Assembly: GCA_964492185.1 (NCBI GenBank)
Contig: CAZBJH010000018.1
Location: 1-43,002 of the forward strand
Length of the DNA stretch: 43,002 nt
Origin: JAFGSZ01 sp964492185
GTDB lineage: Bacteria; Bacteroidota; Bacteroidia; Bacteroidales; UBA10428
Direction: 5' to 3'
Shown in pieces: positions 26,807 to 34,358 of this stretch. The stretch's first letter is position 1. Each line of letters starts with the position of its first letter. Position numbers and translations under genes: made by a program. The notes beneath the pieces are model-generated. The model was not told where the DNA came from and did not search any database. It was given only the letters and a program-made list of their open reading frames with translations.

Positions 26807-27709
26807 TTTATCCTCCTGTTGTTTAAATCTAATTTCACCAGGCATGCCTATTTTCAACCTGCCATCATTAATCACCCGCACTTTTGCAGGATACACCATA
26901 TTGACCCGCTCTTCTTTGGTTTGTATGATCTTAGGTGTAAATTCAAAATCTGAAGAAATCCAGATAATTTTTCCTTTAAGCTCCTGATTATCCTTTGAAT
27001 TTTTATCAGTAACAACAGTTACTTCCTGTCCGATCTTAACTTGTGGCAACTGGGCACCCGAAAGGTATACCCTCAGATCCATCTCCTTAAGGTTGGCAAT
27101 TTTATAAATTGCTTTTCCCGGCACAACCAGTTCGCCCGGTTCAACATATTGTTCAAGTACGGTTCCTGTAACAGGATTCCTGATCCGGGTCTTCCGTATC
27201 TGTTCTTCAACCTGAGAAATCCGGATATCGAGCACACCGGTTTCCATCCTGGCAGCAGTATATTTACTTTTTATTGACTTAATCTGCTTGTCGATTACCC
27301 GGAGTTTTCCTTCCATTTCGTCAAGCTGTTGTTCAGTTGCCGCTTCATCATTTACAAGCCGGACAATACGGTTGCGTTCTTTTAACACGACTTTGCGCTG
27401 CTCTTTCTGGATTTCGATCTGGTCCAGTATATTTTGGCAGTTGGCCAGTATAACTTTTTTTTGGGCAGCAAGTTGCTGACGGTTTAATATTAATGATGAA
27501 GAATCAATATATCCCACAATCCTGCCTTCTTCAATGGTACTGCCCTCTTCCACATCCAGTGAATGAATTTCGCCCTGAATCTGCGCGGAAACAGTTACTT
27601 CCCTGGTTTCGAAATTCCCGTATGCATCAGATTCCCTTATACCATTCCTGCAAGAGGATACAAAAATGCTATAGCTTAGTATTAAAACAATAAATATTAA
27701 CCGTTGCAT
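26804..27709 (-). CDS. HlyD-family periplasmic adaptor lipoprotein
   Basis: 301 residues from the ATG at 27709. The longer frame adds 20 residues that precede a clear lipoprotein signal (MQRLIFIVLILSYSIFVSSC, lipid-modified C20), so the shorter start is chosen. Domains are a lipoyl-like half (SAQIQGEIHSLDVEEGSTIEE), a coiled-coil hairpin (about 75-165), a second lipoyl half (RNPVTGTVLEQYVEPGELV) and a beta-barrel end. It bridges TolC and the ABC permeases. Its stop TAG is supplied by the end of R1 copy 5, and the C-terminus is of normal length. Confidence 0.93.
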   Translation of the reverse strand: MQRLIFIVLILSYSIFVSSCRNGIRESDAYGNFETREVTVSAQIQGEIHSLDVEEGSTIEEGRIVGYIDSSSLILNRQQLAAQKKVILANCQNILDQIEIQKEQRKVVLKERNRIVRLVNDEAATEQQLDEMEGKLRVIDKQIKSIKSKYTAARMETGVLDIRISQVEEQIRKTRIRNPVTGTVLEQYVEPGELVVPGKAIYKIANLKEMDLRVYLSGAQLPQVKIGQEVTVVTDKNSKDNQELKGKIIWISSDFEFTPKIIQTKEERVNMVYPAKVRVINDGRLKIGMPGEIRFKQQEDK

Positions 27710-27738
27710 AATTATGATCTTTTGTAAAATTTTTAAAT

Positions 27739-29010
27739 TCAGTTTTTTATACCACCAATCAACAAACAATTGTACATTGTTTCAATCATCTTAATTCGGT
27801 GAATTTCCTGTTTCAGCTTTGCTATAAGTTCTGCATTCAACTCTGTAATATAGGCTGTTGATGTGATCACCCCCTTATCCATTCGTTCTGCGGCATTTTG
27901 CCTGATCTTTGAACGCAGCCGGACAATTTCCCGATCCTTTTCCAGTGATTTTTTGTATTGTACGATTTTTGCTCTTTCTTTTACCAGTGATATATTGACA
28001 TTTTTTGTAAAATTTTCCATTTGAACATCCACAGACTGTTTTTGCAGATCATTAATTTTTTGCTGACGCTTATGATCACCCCAATTCATAAAATTCCAGG
28101 ACAAACCGAGCCCGGCAATATAGTATAATTTAAATTCCTCATTGAAATAATTAAGGCCTGGTTTACCATAGCCTGTTTCTCCAAAAGCATAAATCTTGGG
28201 CCTGTAAGAAGCATCTATAACCCGCTGACCGGCATCAATCGTTTTTTTCTGTAGTTGATAAAGTCTTATTTCCGGCCGTCTTATCTCATTTTCAATATCC
28301 ACAGGTTCATCGGGTAATGCCAGATATCGTGTGGTATCTATGTCCCTGCCGGTAAGCTCGGCCAATACAGAATATAAACTTTCAATCCCTGTTTCCACTT
28401 CTACCAGTTGTTGTTCTAATTTGAGTCGTTCGGCATCCATTAAATCGAGATCCGAAAGTAATAAGACTCCGTTTTCCACACCCGATAATACAGCTTTTCT
28501 CCTCTTCTTCAATTCTTCCAGTGTAAGCTGCATCACCTGTTTGTTCTTTTGTAACAACAATATATTGAAATAAACATGGTTCAGTTGATTTTTTATCTCA
28601 TACAGACTGATTTCCACCTGCTGGATTGCTGTTTCAGTTTGGTTATCTTCAAGTACCCCGCGGGCACGGACGATCCCTCCATCGTATATGCTTTGATTGA
28701 GAGACAAATATAGTTTATACTGATCATGAGGCATTCCCGGGAATTCCATTCCTGGTATATCCTGATCAAAAGACAACTCAATAACATCCGACTGGTAAGA
28801 AGCACGTCCGTTAAGTGATAACTGAGGATACCATGATGAAATAATATTATCTGTCTTTAAATCACCTCTTTGACGGTTCAGGGCTTTTTGTTTCACCAGT
28901 GGATAATTCTCATCACACCATGTATAGCAATCATACAGTGTGATCGTGTCCTGGGTAAAAACAGGCAGGACTAAAAAAAACACAAGGGCTAATGATCCGA
29001 ATCTTTTCAT
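27739..29010 (-). CDS. TolC-family outer membrane efflux protein
   Basis: 423 residues with a signal peptide (about 1-19, MKRFGSLALVFFLVLPVFTQ). Two OEP repeats of long helices and barrel strands follow: about 25-225 (LNGRASYQSDVIELSF, LNHVYFNILLLQKNKQVMQL) and about 235-420 (YIAGLGLSWNFMNWGDHKRQ, MDKGVITSTAYITELNAEL). It is the outer membrane exit of the export system. The 30-bp spacing to the adaptor gene indicates one operon. Confidence 0.92.
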   Translation of the reverse strand: MKRFGSLALVFFLVLPVFTQDTITLYDCYTWCDENYPLVKQKALNRQRGDLKTDNIISSWYPQLSLNGRASYQSDVIELSFDQDIPGMEFPGMPHDQYKLYLSLNQSIYDGGIVRARGVLEDNQTETAIQQVEISLYEIKNQLNHVYFNILLLQKNKQVMQLTLEELKKRRKAVLSGVENGVLLLSDLDLMDAERLKLEQQLVEVETGIESLYSVLAELTGRDIDTTRYLALPDEPVDIENEIRRPEIRLYQLQKKTIDAGQRVIDASYRPKIYAFGETGYGKPGLNYFNEEFKLYYIAGLGLSWNFMNWGDHKRQQKINDLQKQSVDVQMENFTKNVNISLVKERAKIVQYKKSLEKDREIVRLRSKIRQNAAERMDKGVITSTAYITELNAELIAKLKQEIHRIKMIETMYNCLLIGGIKN

Positions 29011-29101
29011 ACACCTTATTTAATGTTGTTTTATTGATGTTTGAATAATATCTCTTATCCGGGCAATTATGCTTTCCCTCATTCCTCAATAAAAGTTTAA
29101 T

Positions 29102-29233
29102 TAGTGTCTGTCCATAATGTCCGATATCCGCGTTGCTGCCAAAATTTTAAATCCTCGAATACTTTAGTATACCGCGGTTTAAAATTTTTGCACGCCCAAT
29201 TAAACATTTTGCCAACTTTATATACGGACACTA
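29102..29233 (+). mobile_element. R1 element, type b/a mosaic (copy 6, 132 bp)
   Basis: The left part (to about 29195) is type b like 21270-21414. The right part (TTAAACATTTTGCCAACTTT, then GGACACTA) is like the end of type a copy 1. It looks recombinant. It lies between tetR and tolC; the tetR stop TAA belongs to its right-end 7-mer. Confidence 0.8.
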
Positions 29234-29234
29234 A

Positions 29235-29837
29235 TTATTCCTTAATTACCAATGATTTTAAAATAAAATCCGGAATTTCCTTTTTTCTTGATTCCAGGAA
29301 CTTTTTAAAAACCCGCGGGTCATTGTTAAAAATCATAGGTACAAGTATGGGACGGGCAGCCATGGGAAATATACACATAGACAGAATATTTACGATGAGT
29401 TGTTTTGAATCAATCTGACGTATATTGCCTTGCTCAACCTCTTCCCTTATTAAAGTGTCAAATTTCATCGGATTTGATCCTAAACCTTTAAATAACTCTA
29501 TTACGCCTTCAGGATCACGGTTGATCTCACATAAAATAAAAGAAGGTATGAACGGATTTTCGAGTAACAGATCGATATATAAATTAATAAAATTTCTTAT
29601 CCGCTCTTCAAAACACAAATCAGAATTTAAGAGTTCGTCAGCTTTTGGTAAAAACCGTTTAAAAGCATATTGGAAAACGGCTTTGAACAATTTCTCCTTG
29701 GTCCTGAAATAATAATGCAAAAGAGATTTATTAATACCGGCTTCATCTGCTATTTCCTGCATTCTTGCCCCTTCAAGACCCGACCTGATAAAAACATTCT
29801 TAGCTGTTTCGAATATTTTTGATTCTGTGGTATCCAT
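29235..29837 (-). CDS. TetR/AcrR family regulator
   Basis: 200 residues. The N-terminal DNA-binding domain (about 8-55) has a helix-turn-helix in MQEIADEAGINKSLLHYYFRT followed by KEKLFKAVF. The C-terminal ligand domain is helical. It is encoded upstream of tolC-hlyD-ABC on the same strand, like CecR with ybhGFSR. A 16-bp palindrome upstream of its own start is the likely operator, so it probably represses itself and the export genes. The ligand is unknown. Confidence 0.92.
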   Translation of the reverse strand: MDTTESKIFETAKNVFIRSGLEGARMQEIADEAGINKSLLHYYFRTKEKLFKAVFQYAFKRFLPKADELLNSDLCFEERIRNFINLYIDLLLENPFIPSFILCEINRDPEGVIELFKGLGSNPMKFDTLIREEVEQGNIRQIDSKQLIVNILSMCIFPMAARPILVPMIFNNDPRVFKKFLESRKKEIPDFILKSLVIKE

Positions 29838-29868
29838 AATAATTAACCAAATGATTCAACCATATAAT

Positions 29869-29884
29869 TTAACCATATGGTCAA
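29869..29884. promoter_or_regulatory. Candidate TetR operator
   Basis: TTAACCATATGGTCAA is a near-perfect 16-bp palindrome (one mismatched pair) 32 bp upstream of the tetR start. A further half-site AACCATAT lies at 29858-29865. It overlaps a candidate -7 box. Confidence 0.65.
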
Positions 29885-29889
29885 ATATA
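29882..29889 (-). promoter_or_regulatory. Candidate -7 box for tetR
   Basis: Minus-strand TATATTTG matches TAnnTTTG and overlaps the operator palindrome, as expected for autorepression. No clear TTTG is present 19-21 bp further upstream. Confidence 0.45.
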
Positions 29890-30110
29890 GTGAAAATTTT
29901 TTATGTTCTGCTTAAATTTCCCGAAAAAAATCATATCGTCAATATATTTTTCTTATTTATTAAAGAAATGAGCATATTTTTTTTAATCAGCTTAACATAA
30001 ATTTTCCATCCAATATATGCATCTAACCTGTATTATTAACAAATATTATAAAATTCTAATTCATCTTTACGCACATACTGCCCGGCGAAGCAAATAATGC
30101 AGTCTAAACA
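29890..30110. other. AT-rich intergenic region upstream of tetR
   Basis: No gene seen. CCTGTATTATTAAC near 30029 resembles the outer end of the R2 repeat (33060, 40005) but without its body. Confidence 0.4.
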
Positions 30111-30272
30111 GGATCTGTTCTATAAAGTTGGCAAAATGTTTAACTGGTCATGTGTCTGTTCAGAAAGTTCCATTTGCAAAGCTCGCGCGGTCCGAAAATG
30201 CAGAGTTTACTTGTCGTAAATGAGCAATTTTCGGATAAACGTAACGCGGCAAATGGGACTTTATGGACAGAA
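30111..30272 (+). mobile_element. R1 palindromic element, copy 7, decayed ends
   Basis: The body matches copy 4 (GGCAAAATGTTTAACTGGTC, GTTCAGAAAGTTCC, TTTATGGACAG), but both termini are mutated: GATCTGTTC on the left and GGACAGAATAT on the right, with no TAG or CTA. This is probably an old, immobile copy. Confidence 0.8.
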
Positions 30273-30281
30273 TATTTCTGC

Positions 30282-30309
30282 AAAAAAAAAGCAGGAATAA
30301 TCCTGCTTT
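30282..30309 (-). terminator. Rho-independent terminator of the small lipoprotein gene
   Basis: AAAGCAGGA, loop ATAA, TCCTGCTTT: a 9-bp perfect stem, followed on the minus strand by T9. It lies 30 bp after the stop of the gene at 30339. Confidence 0.85.
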
Positions 30310-30338
30310 AGTTTTTTTCTCCTAAACCTCTTTGCTTT

Positions 30339-30566
30339 TTATTCTTCTTCTCCCATTTCTTCTACATCAGCAGCAACAGAATCTGCTGTTTCTTCAACTT
30401 CTTCCATGCCTTCTTCAATTACTTCTCCTGCTTCTTCACCAACATCTTCAACTTCTTCTACTACATCCGATTCGGATTCAGCAGGTTTATCTGAAGATTT
30501 GCATGCACTTAAAGCTATAAAAGAAGACATCGCTAAAACAAGACAATAAAAACTCAATTTTTTCAT
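30339..30566 (-). CDS. Small acidic lipoprotein
   Basis: 75 residues. A lipoprotein signal (MKKLSFYCLVLAMSSFIALSAC, lipid-modified C22) is followed by about 50 residues rich in Glu, Asp and Val in an irregular EEVE/DVGEE pattern with almost no basic residues. It was not recognised as a known family. It has its own terminator, so it appears to be a single-gene unit. The tail might bind cations or act as an envelope spacer, which is speculation. Confidence 0.75.
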   Translation of the reverse strand: MKKLSFYCLVLAMSSFIALSACKSSDKPAESESDVVEEVEDVGEEAGEVIEEGMEEVEETADSVAADVEEMGEEE

Positions 30567-30606
30567 GGTAATAACTTTTAAAATTAATTATAATATAGGA
30601 TCATCA

Positions 30607-30614
30607 CAAAAATA
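30607..30614 (-). promoter_or_regulatory. Candidate -7 box for the small lipoprotein gene
   Basis: Minus-strand TATTTTTG fits TAnnTTTG, 41 bp before the start codon. No clear -33 TTTG. Confidence 0.3.
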
Positions 30615-30863
30615 ATAAAATATTTAGAAAATAAAATTTTAATTTGTTGATAAGTAGATTATTATTTGCACACACCATAAGTACAATTAGGAATAGCTCC
30701 TGAAAAGCCTTATGAACGTGGTAATTATGAAGATTTAACTATGTTTTTTTTATTTTTTCCTATTTAGTCCAAATACATTTTCTCCCCTGATTAACTAATT
30801 AATATTGCAAGGTATGTAAATTTACCATGAATAATACAGATAATAATTTTTATTATTACGGAT

Positions 30864-32900
30864 ATGCAACATTCAATAATATATCAAAAAAATGCATTTT
30901 TTTTTAAAAAATGGACCAGAAAAAAGTATGGAATATATAATTCGCTTGGTAAAGATATCAGGATATGTACACTGGTCCTTTCCTATCTGCTTGTTATGCA
31001 TCCAAAGATCTCAACGGCAAATTCAGATACTATTATTATCAATAATAAACTGGAAATTGAAGAGGTTGAGGTTATTGGCCGGCGCAGTGATGTTTTCCTT
31101 GGTGATATCGCGCGTTTTGTTTCCCTGATCCGCACCGATGAAATACAGAATTCCCCTGTTCAAAGCCCGCTGGATATCCTTGAGCATTCACCGGGTGTAG
31201 ATATCAGGCAGAGAGGTAATCACGGCGTTCAGGCTGACGTCAATATTCGCGGGGGATCCTTTGACCATTCCCTCATTCTGATCGACGGAATAAATATCAC
31301 CGATCCCCAGACCGGTCACCTTAGCCTGGATATCCCGCTTGATATCAACAGTCTCTCCCGAATTGAAATATTAAACGGACCCGGTGCCAGGATCTTTGGT
31401 TCAAATGCATTTACAGGAGCGATTAATTTCGTCACAACCCCAATTCAACATAATAAACTTTCATTTCAGACTACATTCGGGGATTTCGGTTTCCGTAAAA
31501 TACTTCTTTCAGGTAATATAATTACCGGAACTCACAGACAGCATATTTCGATCTCAAACTCAAAATCAAACGGCTATGCAGCTAATACCGATTTTCAAAA
31601 AAACAATATATTCTACAAGGGACATATTGATATGAGAGCTTCATCTGCTGAATTGCTCTTTGGATACAATCAAAAAGCTTTCGGATCCAATGGGTTTTAT
31701 TCTCCAAAATATCCCGAACAATATGAAAAAACTTCAACCTGGCTTGCAGCAATAAAATATACTACAGGCGAAAAGATGAAGTTTAATACCAGTTTTTTCT
31801 GGCGAAGAAAAAATGATCATTATATTCTTATCAGAAGCAATCCTGGTACATATCAGAATTTCCACATTACAGATGTTTTCGGTACAACTGTAAATAATTC
31901 TTTCACATCAATACTGGGTAAGACTTCCCTGGGCAGCGAAATACGATCGGAAAATATTATCAGTAATAACCTGGGGCTTGAAATGCGCGATCCTGTGCCG
32001 GTAAAAGGTACTGACAGTATCTCTTATTCAAAAAGTTATACAAGAGGTAATATAAGTTTATTTCTGGAACAGAATTACTCATATAACAGGATCTATATAT
32101 CCGCAGGTGTAATGATAAACCGGAATACGGATTATTCCGGTGAAATACAATTCTTTCCCGGTGCCGATATAAGCTATTTAATTATCAATAACCTTAAGAC
32201 CTATATCAGCTATAACCGTGCAGTACATATGCCCACCTTTACGGATCTTTTTTACCAGGGTCCTGTAAATGAAGGAAATATGGATCTTTCCCCCGATCTT
32301 ATTCAATCATTTGAAGCCGGTATTAAATATGTTCACAGTAATATTCATGCCCAGGCGGGTATGTATTATAATCATGGAAAAGATATCATTGACTGGCTAT
32401 GGTATCCTGAAAAAGAAAGCTTCAGCCCGGTGAATCTTTCTGAATATGCATCAAAGGGTATTGAGATAACTGCAAATTATACATTTCCCGGCGAACAAAG
32501 GAACAGCATTCTAAAACATATTTCAGTCAACTATACTTATATTAATGTTGACAAATCATCTTTGGAAGAAGTTTCAAAGTATTATAACCTGCGGCAGAAA
32601 ATGAATTTTAAGCTTGATCATCACATTATATGGAAAATATCCGCTTACTGGTCGGTATCATTCCAGGACCGTACGGGTAATTATATAAGCTATAACGATT
32701 TATCGGATAATACGGAAGAAATTCCATTTCATCATTTCTGGCTTTTTGATAGTCGTTTATACTGGCAGGACAAATTTTTTACTGTATTTATTGAAGCCTC
32801 CAACCTGCTTAATACGGAATACCTTGATACAGGAAGTCTTGAACAACCCGGACGGTGGTTAAGGGCAGGCATTAAGCTCACCCTTTGTTTTGACAATTAA
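30864..32900 (+). CDS. TonB-dependent receptor, BtuB-like
   Basis: 678-residue outer membrane receptor without the carboxypeptidase-like domain. It has a positively charged N-terminal extension (1-30) and then a signal-like segment (about 30-52, ICTLVLSYLLVMHPKISTANS), so the true start could be further in. The plug (about 65-185) has SPLDILEHSPGVDIRQRG, VNIRGGSFDHSLILIDGINI and IEILNGPGARIFGSNAFTGA. The barrel runs to the C-terminus, with the late motif IEASNLLNTEYLDTGSLEQPGRWL. No cobalamin riboswitch motif is seen upstream, so the substrate is open. Confidence 0.9.
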   Translation: MQHSIIYQKNAFFFKKWTRKKYGIYNSLGKDIRICTLVLSYLLVMHPKISTANSDTIIINNKLEIEEVEVIGRRSDVFLGDIARFVSLIRTDEIQNSPVQSPLDILEHSPGVDIRQRGNHGVQADVNIRGGSFDHSLILIDGINITDPQTGHLSLDIPLDINSLSRIEILNGPGARIFGSNAFTGAINFVTTPIQHNKLSFQTTFGDFGFRKILLSGNIITGTHRQHISISNSKSNGYAANTDFQKNNIFYKGHIDMRASSAELLFGYNQKAFGSNGFYSPKYPEQYEKTSTWLAAIKYTTGEKMKFNTSFFWRRKNDHYILIRSNPGTYQNFHITDVFGTTVNNSFTSILGKTSLGSEIRSENIISNNLGLEMRDPVPVKGTDSISYSKSYTRGNISLFLEQNYSYNRIYISAGVMINRNTDYSGEIQFFPGADISYLIINNLKTYISYNRAVHMPTFTDLFYQGPVNEGNMDLSPDLIQSFEAGIKYVHSNIHAQAGMYYNHGKDIIDWLWYPEKESFSPVNLSEYASKGIEITANYTFPGEQRNSILKHISVNYTYINVDKSSLEEVSKYYNLRQKMNFKLDHHIIWKISAYWSVSFQDRTGNYISYNDLSDNTEEIPFHHFWLFDSRLYWQDKFFTVFIEASNLLNTEYLDTGSLEQPGRWLRAGIKLTLCFDN

Positions 32901-33059
32901 TCTGACCGGTATTATTCATACAGGCTGAATGTAACCGGCTTTCCCCTGCAGAAAGCCGGTAAAGGGTAACCGGTAATCGGTGGTCGGTAGGACAATAACC
33001 AGTAACTAATAACCAATTCCGTGGGGAAATTAATGTGATAGTAAAAATTAGTTATTTTT
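32901..33059. other. Intergenic hairpin and degenerate repeat
   Basis: A perfect 10-bp hairpin ACCGGCTTTC / GAAAGCCGGT (32934-32960) follows the receptor gene; without a T run it may be a weak terminator or stability element. Next comes a low-complexity stretch of CCGGTAATCGGTGGTCGG type (about 32968-33023) with repeated AATAACCA. ACCGGTATTATTCAT near 32904 resembles the R2 end. Confidence 0.5.
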
Positions 33060-33185
33060 AACCTGTATTATTCATGCGTCATAATCAGGGCAGATGCAAA
33101 GCACCATAAGCTGAAGGTATAGTAACCCCGTGGCGAAGTCTTCGCAAAGAAGCAGACACCCTGAATTTGGCGCACTTTGTAAAAA
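33060..33185 (+). repeat. R2 structured repeat, copy A
   Basis: Aligns along its length with 40005-40129: starts AACCTGTATTATTCA, ends TGGCGCACTTTGTAAAAA, with a shared middle AAGCTGAAG and GAAGCAGA. An internal hairpin GCGAAGTCTTCGC (33133-33145) is kept in copy B with changed bases. No ORF. Confidence 0.75.
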
Positions 33186-33251
33186 CATATAATACAATTT
33201 AAACAAAAAATATGCAGCATATTATAATAATATACGTCTATTTAATACTGA

Positions 33252-33809
33252 ATGAAACAACATCAATTCAGTTACCGGGATATCAACCGGAAGCTCATTA
33301 AAAAATGCAGGGAAGGAAATACAAATGCACAGTTCAGGATTTATAAATTGTATTATAAAGCAATGTACAATACCTGTTTGCGCGTTGTAAATGAAACTGC
33401 TGAGGCTGAAGATATAATGCAGGAAGCTTTTTTAGCAGCTTTTACCAGGATAAATGAATACAGTGGTGATGTGAGTTTCGGTGCCTGGCTTAAAAGCATT
33501 GTTATAAACAAGTCTATAGACCATCTCCGTAAAAAAAAGATGTTCTTTGAAGAAATTCAGAACAATATAACGGGTGAAAGTGAAGACTTTGATCCGCTTA
33601 TTCAGACTGAATCAATAGAAAAGCAGGTTGATAAGATAAAAAGTTGTATATCACAACTTCCTGAAGGATGCCGTGTTGTTTTATCCCTTTACCTGCTTGA
33701 AGGATATGATCACGATGAGATCGCTCAGATTTTAAAGATCAGTAGTTCAACTTCCCGATCGCAATATACCAGGGCCAGAAAAAAATTACTGCAACTAATA
33801 CAAAACTAA
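33252..33809 (+). CDS. ECF-type RNA polymerase sigma factor
   Basis: 185-residue sigma-70 family protein with regions 2 and 4 only. Region 2 (about 18-95) has NAQFRIYKLYYKAMYNTCLR and DIMQEAFLAAFTRI. Region 4 (about 125-182) has LPEGCRVVLSLYLLEGYDHDEI and the helix-turn-helix AQILKISSSTSRSQYTRARKKL. The next two genes follow with 8- and 16-bp gaps, so it probably controls its own operon. No classical zinc anti-sigma is present. Confidence 0.93.
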   Translation: MKQHQFSYRDINRKLIKKCREGNTNAQFRIYKLYYKAMYNTCLRVVNETAEAEDIMQEAFLAAFTRINEYSGDVSFGAWLKSIVINKSIDHLRKKKMFFEEIQNNITGESEDFDPLIQTESIEKQVDKIKSCISQLPEGCRVVLSLYLLEGYDHDEIAQILKISSSTSRSQYTRARKKLLQLIQN

Positions 33810-33817
33810 AATACACA

Positions 33818-34342
33818 ATGAATTATCTTGAAGAGATCATAAATAATAACAGGGAACTGTTTGATAGTGAAGAACCGGGACAAAAGCATATTAGCAACTT
33901 CCGGGAAAAGATCAATTCATACTTTGGTAATACAAGACATAGCATATTATTAAAAATGAATAAATATGCTGCTGTATTTTTGTTGGGATTATCTATATCA
34001 ACAGGATTAGTTTTATTGGTTTTTTACTATAATTTTTCTGACCCGAAGGATCATTACCTGCTAAATAATCCTGAGCTTATTGAGGTGGAATATTACTATC
34101 AAAGAAGGATCACTGATAATATTTCAAGACTGAAAAACATGGCTGAAAAGAATAACGCTCTGCCGTCAAGACACATTATCAACGACATAAATGAAGTAAA
34201 TCAAACAATCAAAAAAATTAAAAAAGATTTGTATTATCACCCAAACGATGAACGTATCATAAACGCACTGATCAATTCTTACAAAATGAAGCTCGAAATT
34301 ACCGATCAGGTTCTGAATTTGACAACACAATCAAAAAGCTAA
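33818..34342 (+). CDS. Membrane protein after the sigma factor, putative anti-sigma
   Basis: 174 residues with one central membrane segment (about 48-70, YAAVFLLGLSISTGLVLLVF), a short N-terminal cytoplasmic part and a helical C-terminal part outside. It was not recognised as a defined family. Its position 8 bp after an ECF sigma gene and its single-pass topology suggest an anti-sigma or sensory partner, but it lacks the zinc-binding HxxxCxxC motif, so the role is only inferred. Confidence 0.6.
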   Translation: MNYLEEIINNNRELFDSEEPGQKHISNFREKINSYFGNTRHSILLKMNKYAAVFLLGLSISTGLVLLVFYYNFSDPKDHYLLNNPELIEVEYYYQRRITDNISRLKNMAEKNNALPSRHIINDINEVNQTIKKIKKDLYYHPNDERIINALINSYKMKLEITDQVLNLTTQSKS

Positions 34343-34358
34343 CAGAAAATTATATACT

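Noticed and set aside
8772..30272. R1 copies as a CRISPR array or tRNA-associated attachment sites
   Set aside because: The copies are kilobases apart, 130-170 bp long and self-complementary, with no regular spacers, no cas genes and no tRNA genes nearby.
30660..30770. Possible short peptide VQLGIAPEKPYERGNYEDLT upstream of the second receptor
   Set aside because: The frame opens right after a stop with no start codon, is under 30 codons and ends in a poly-T region. It may be a gene remnant, but I cannot identify it.
30567..30863. Cobalamin riboswitch before the BtuB-like receptor
   Set aside because: No B12-box-like or other conserved riboswitch core was found in this AT-rich stretch.
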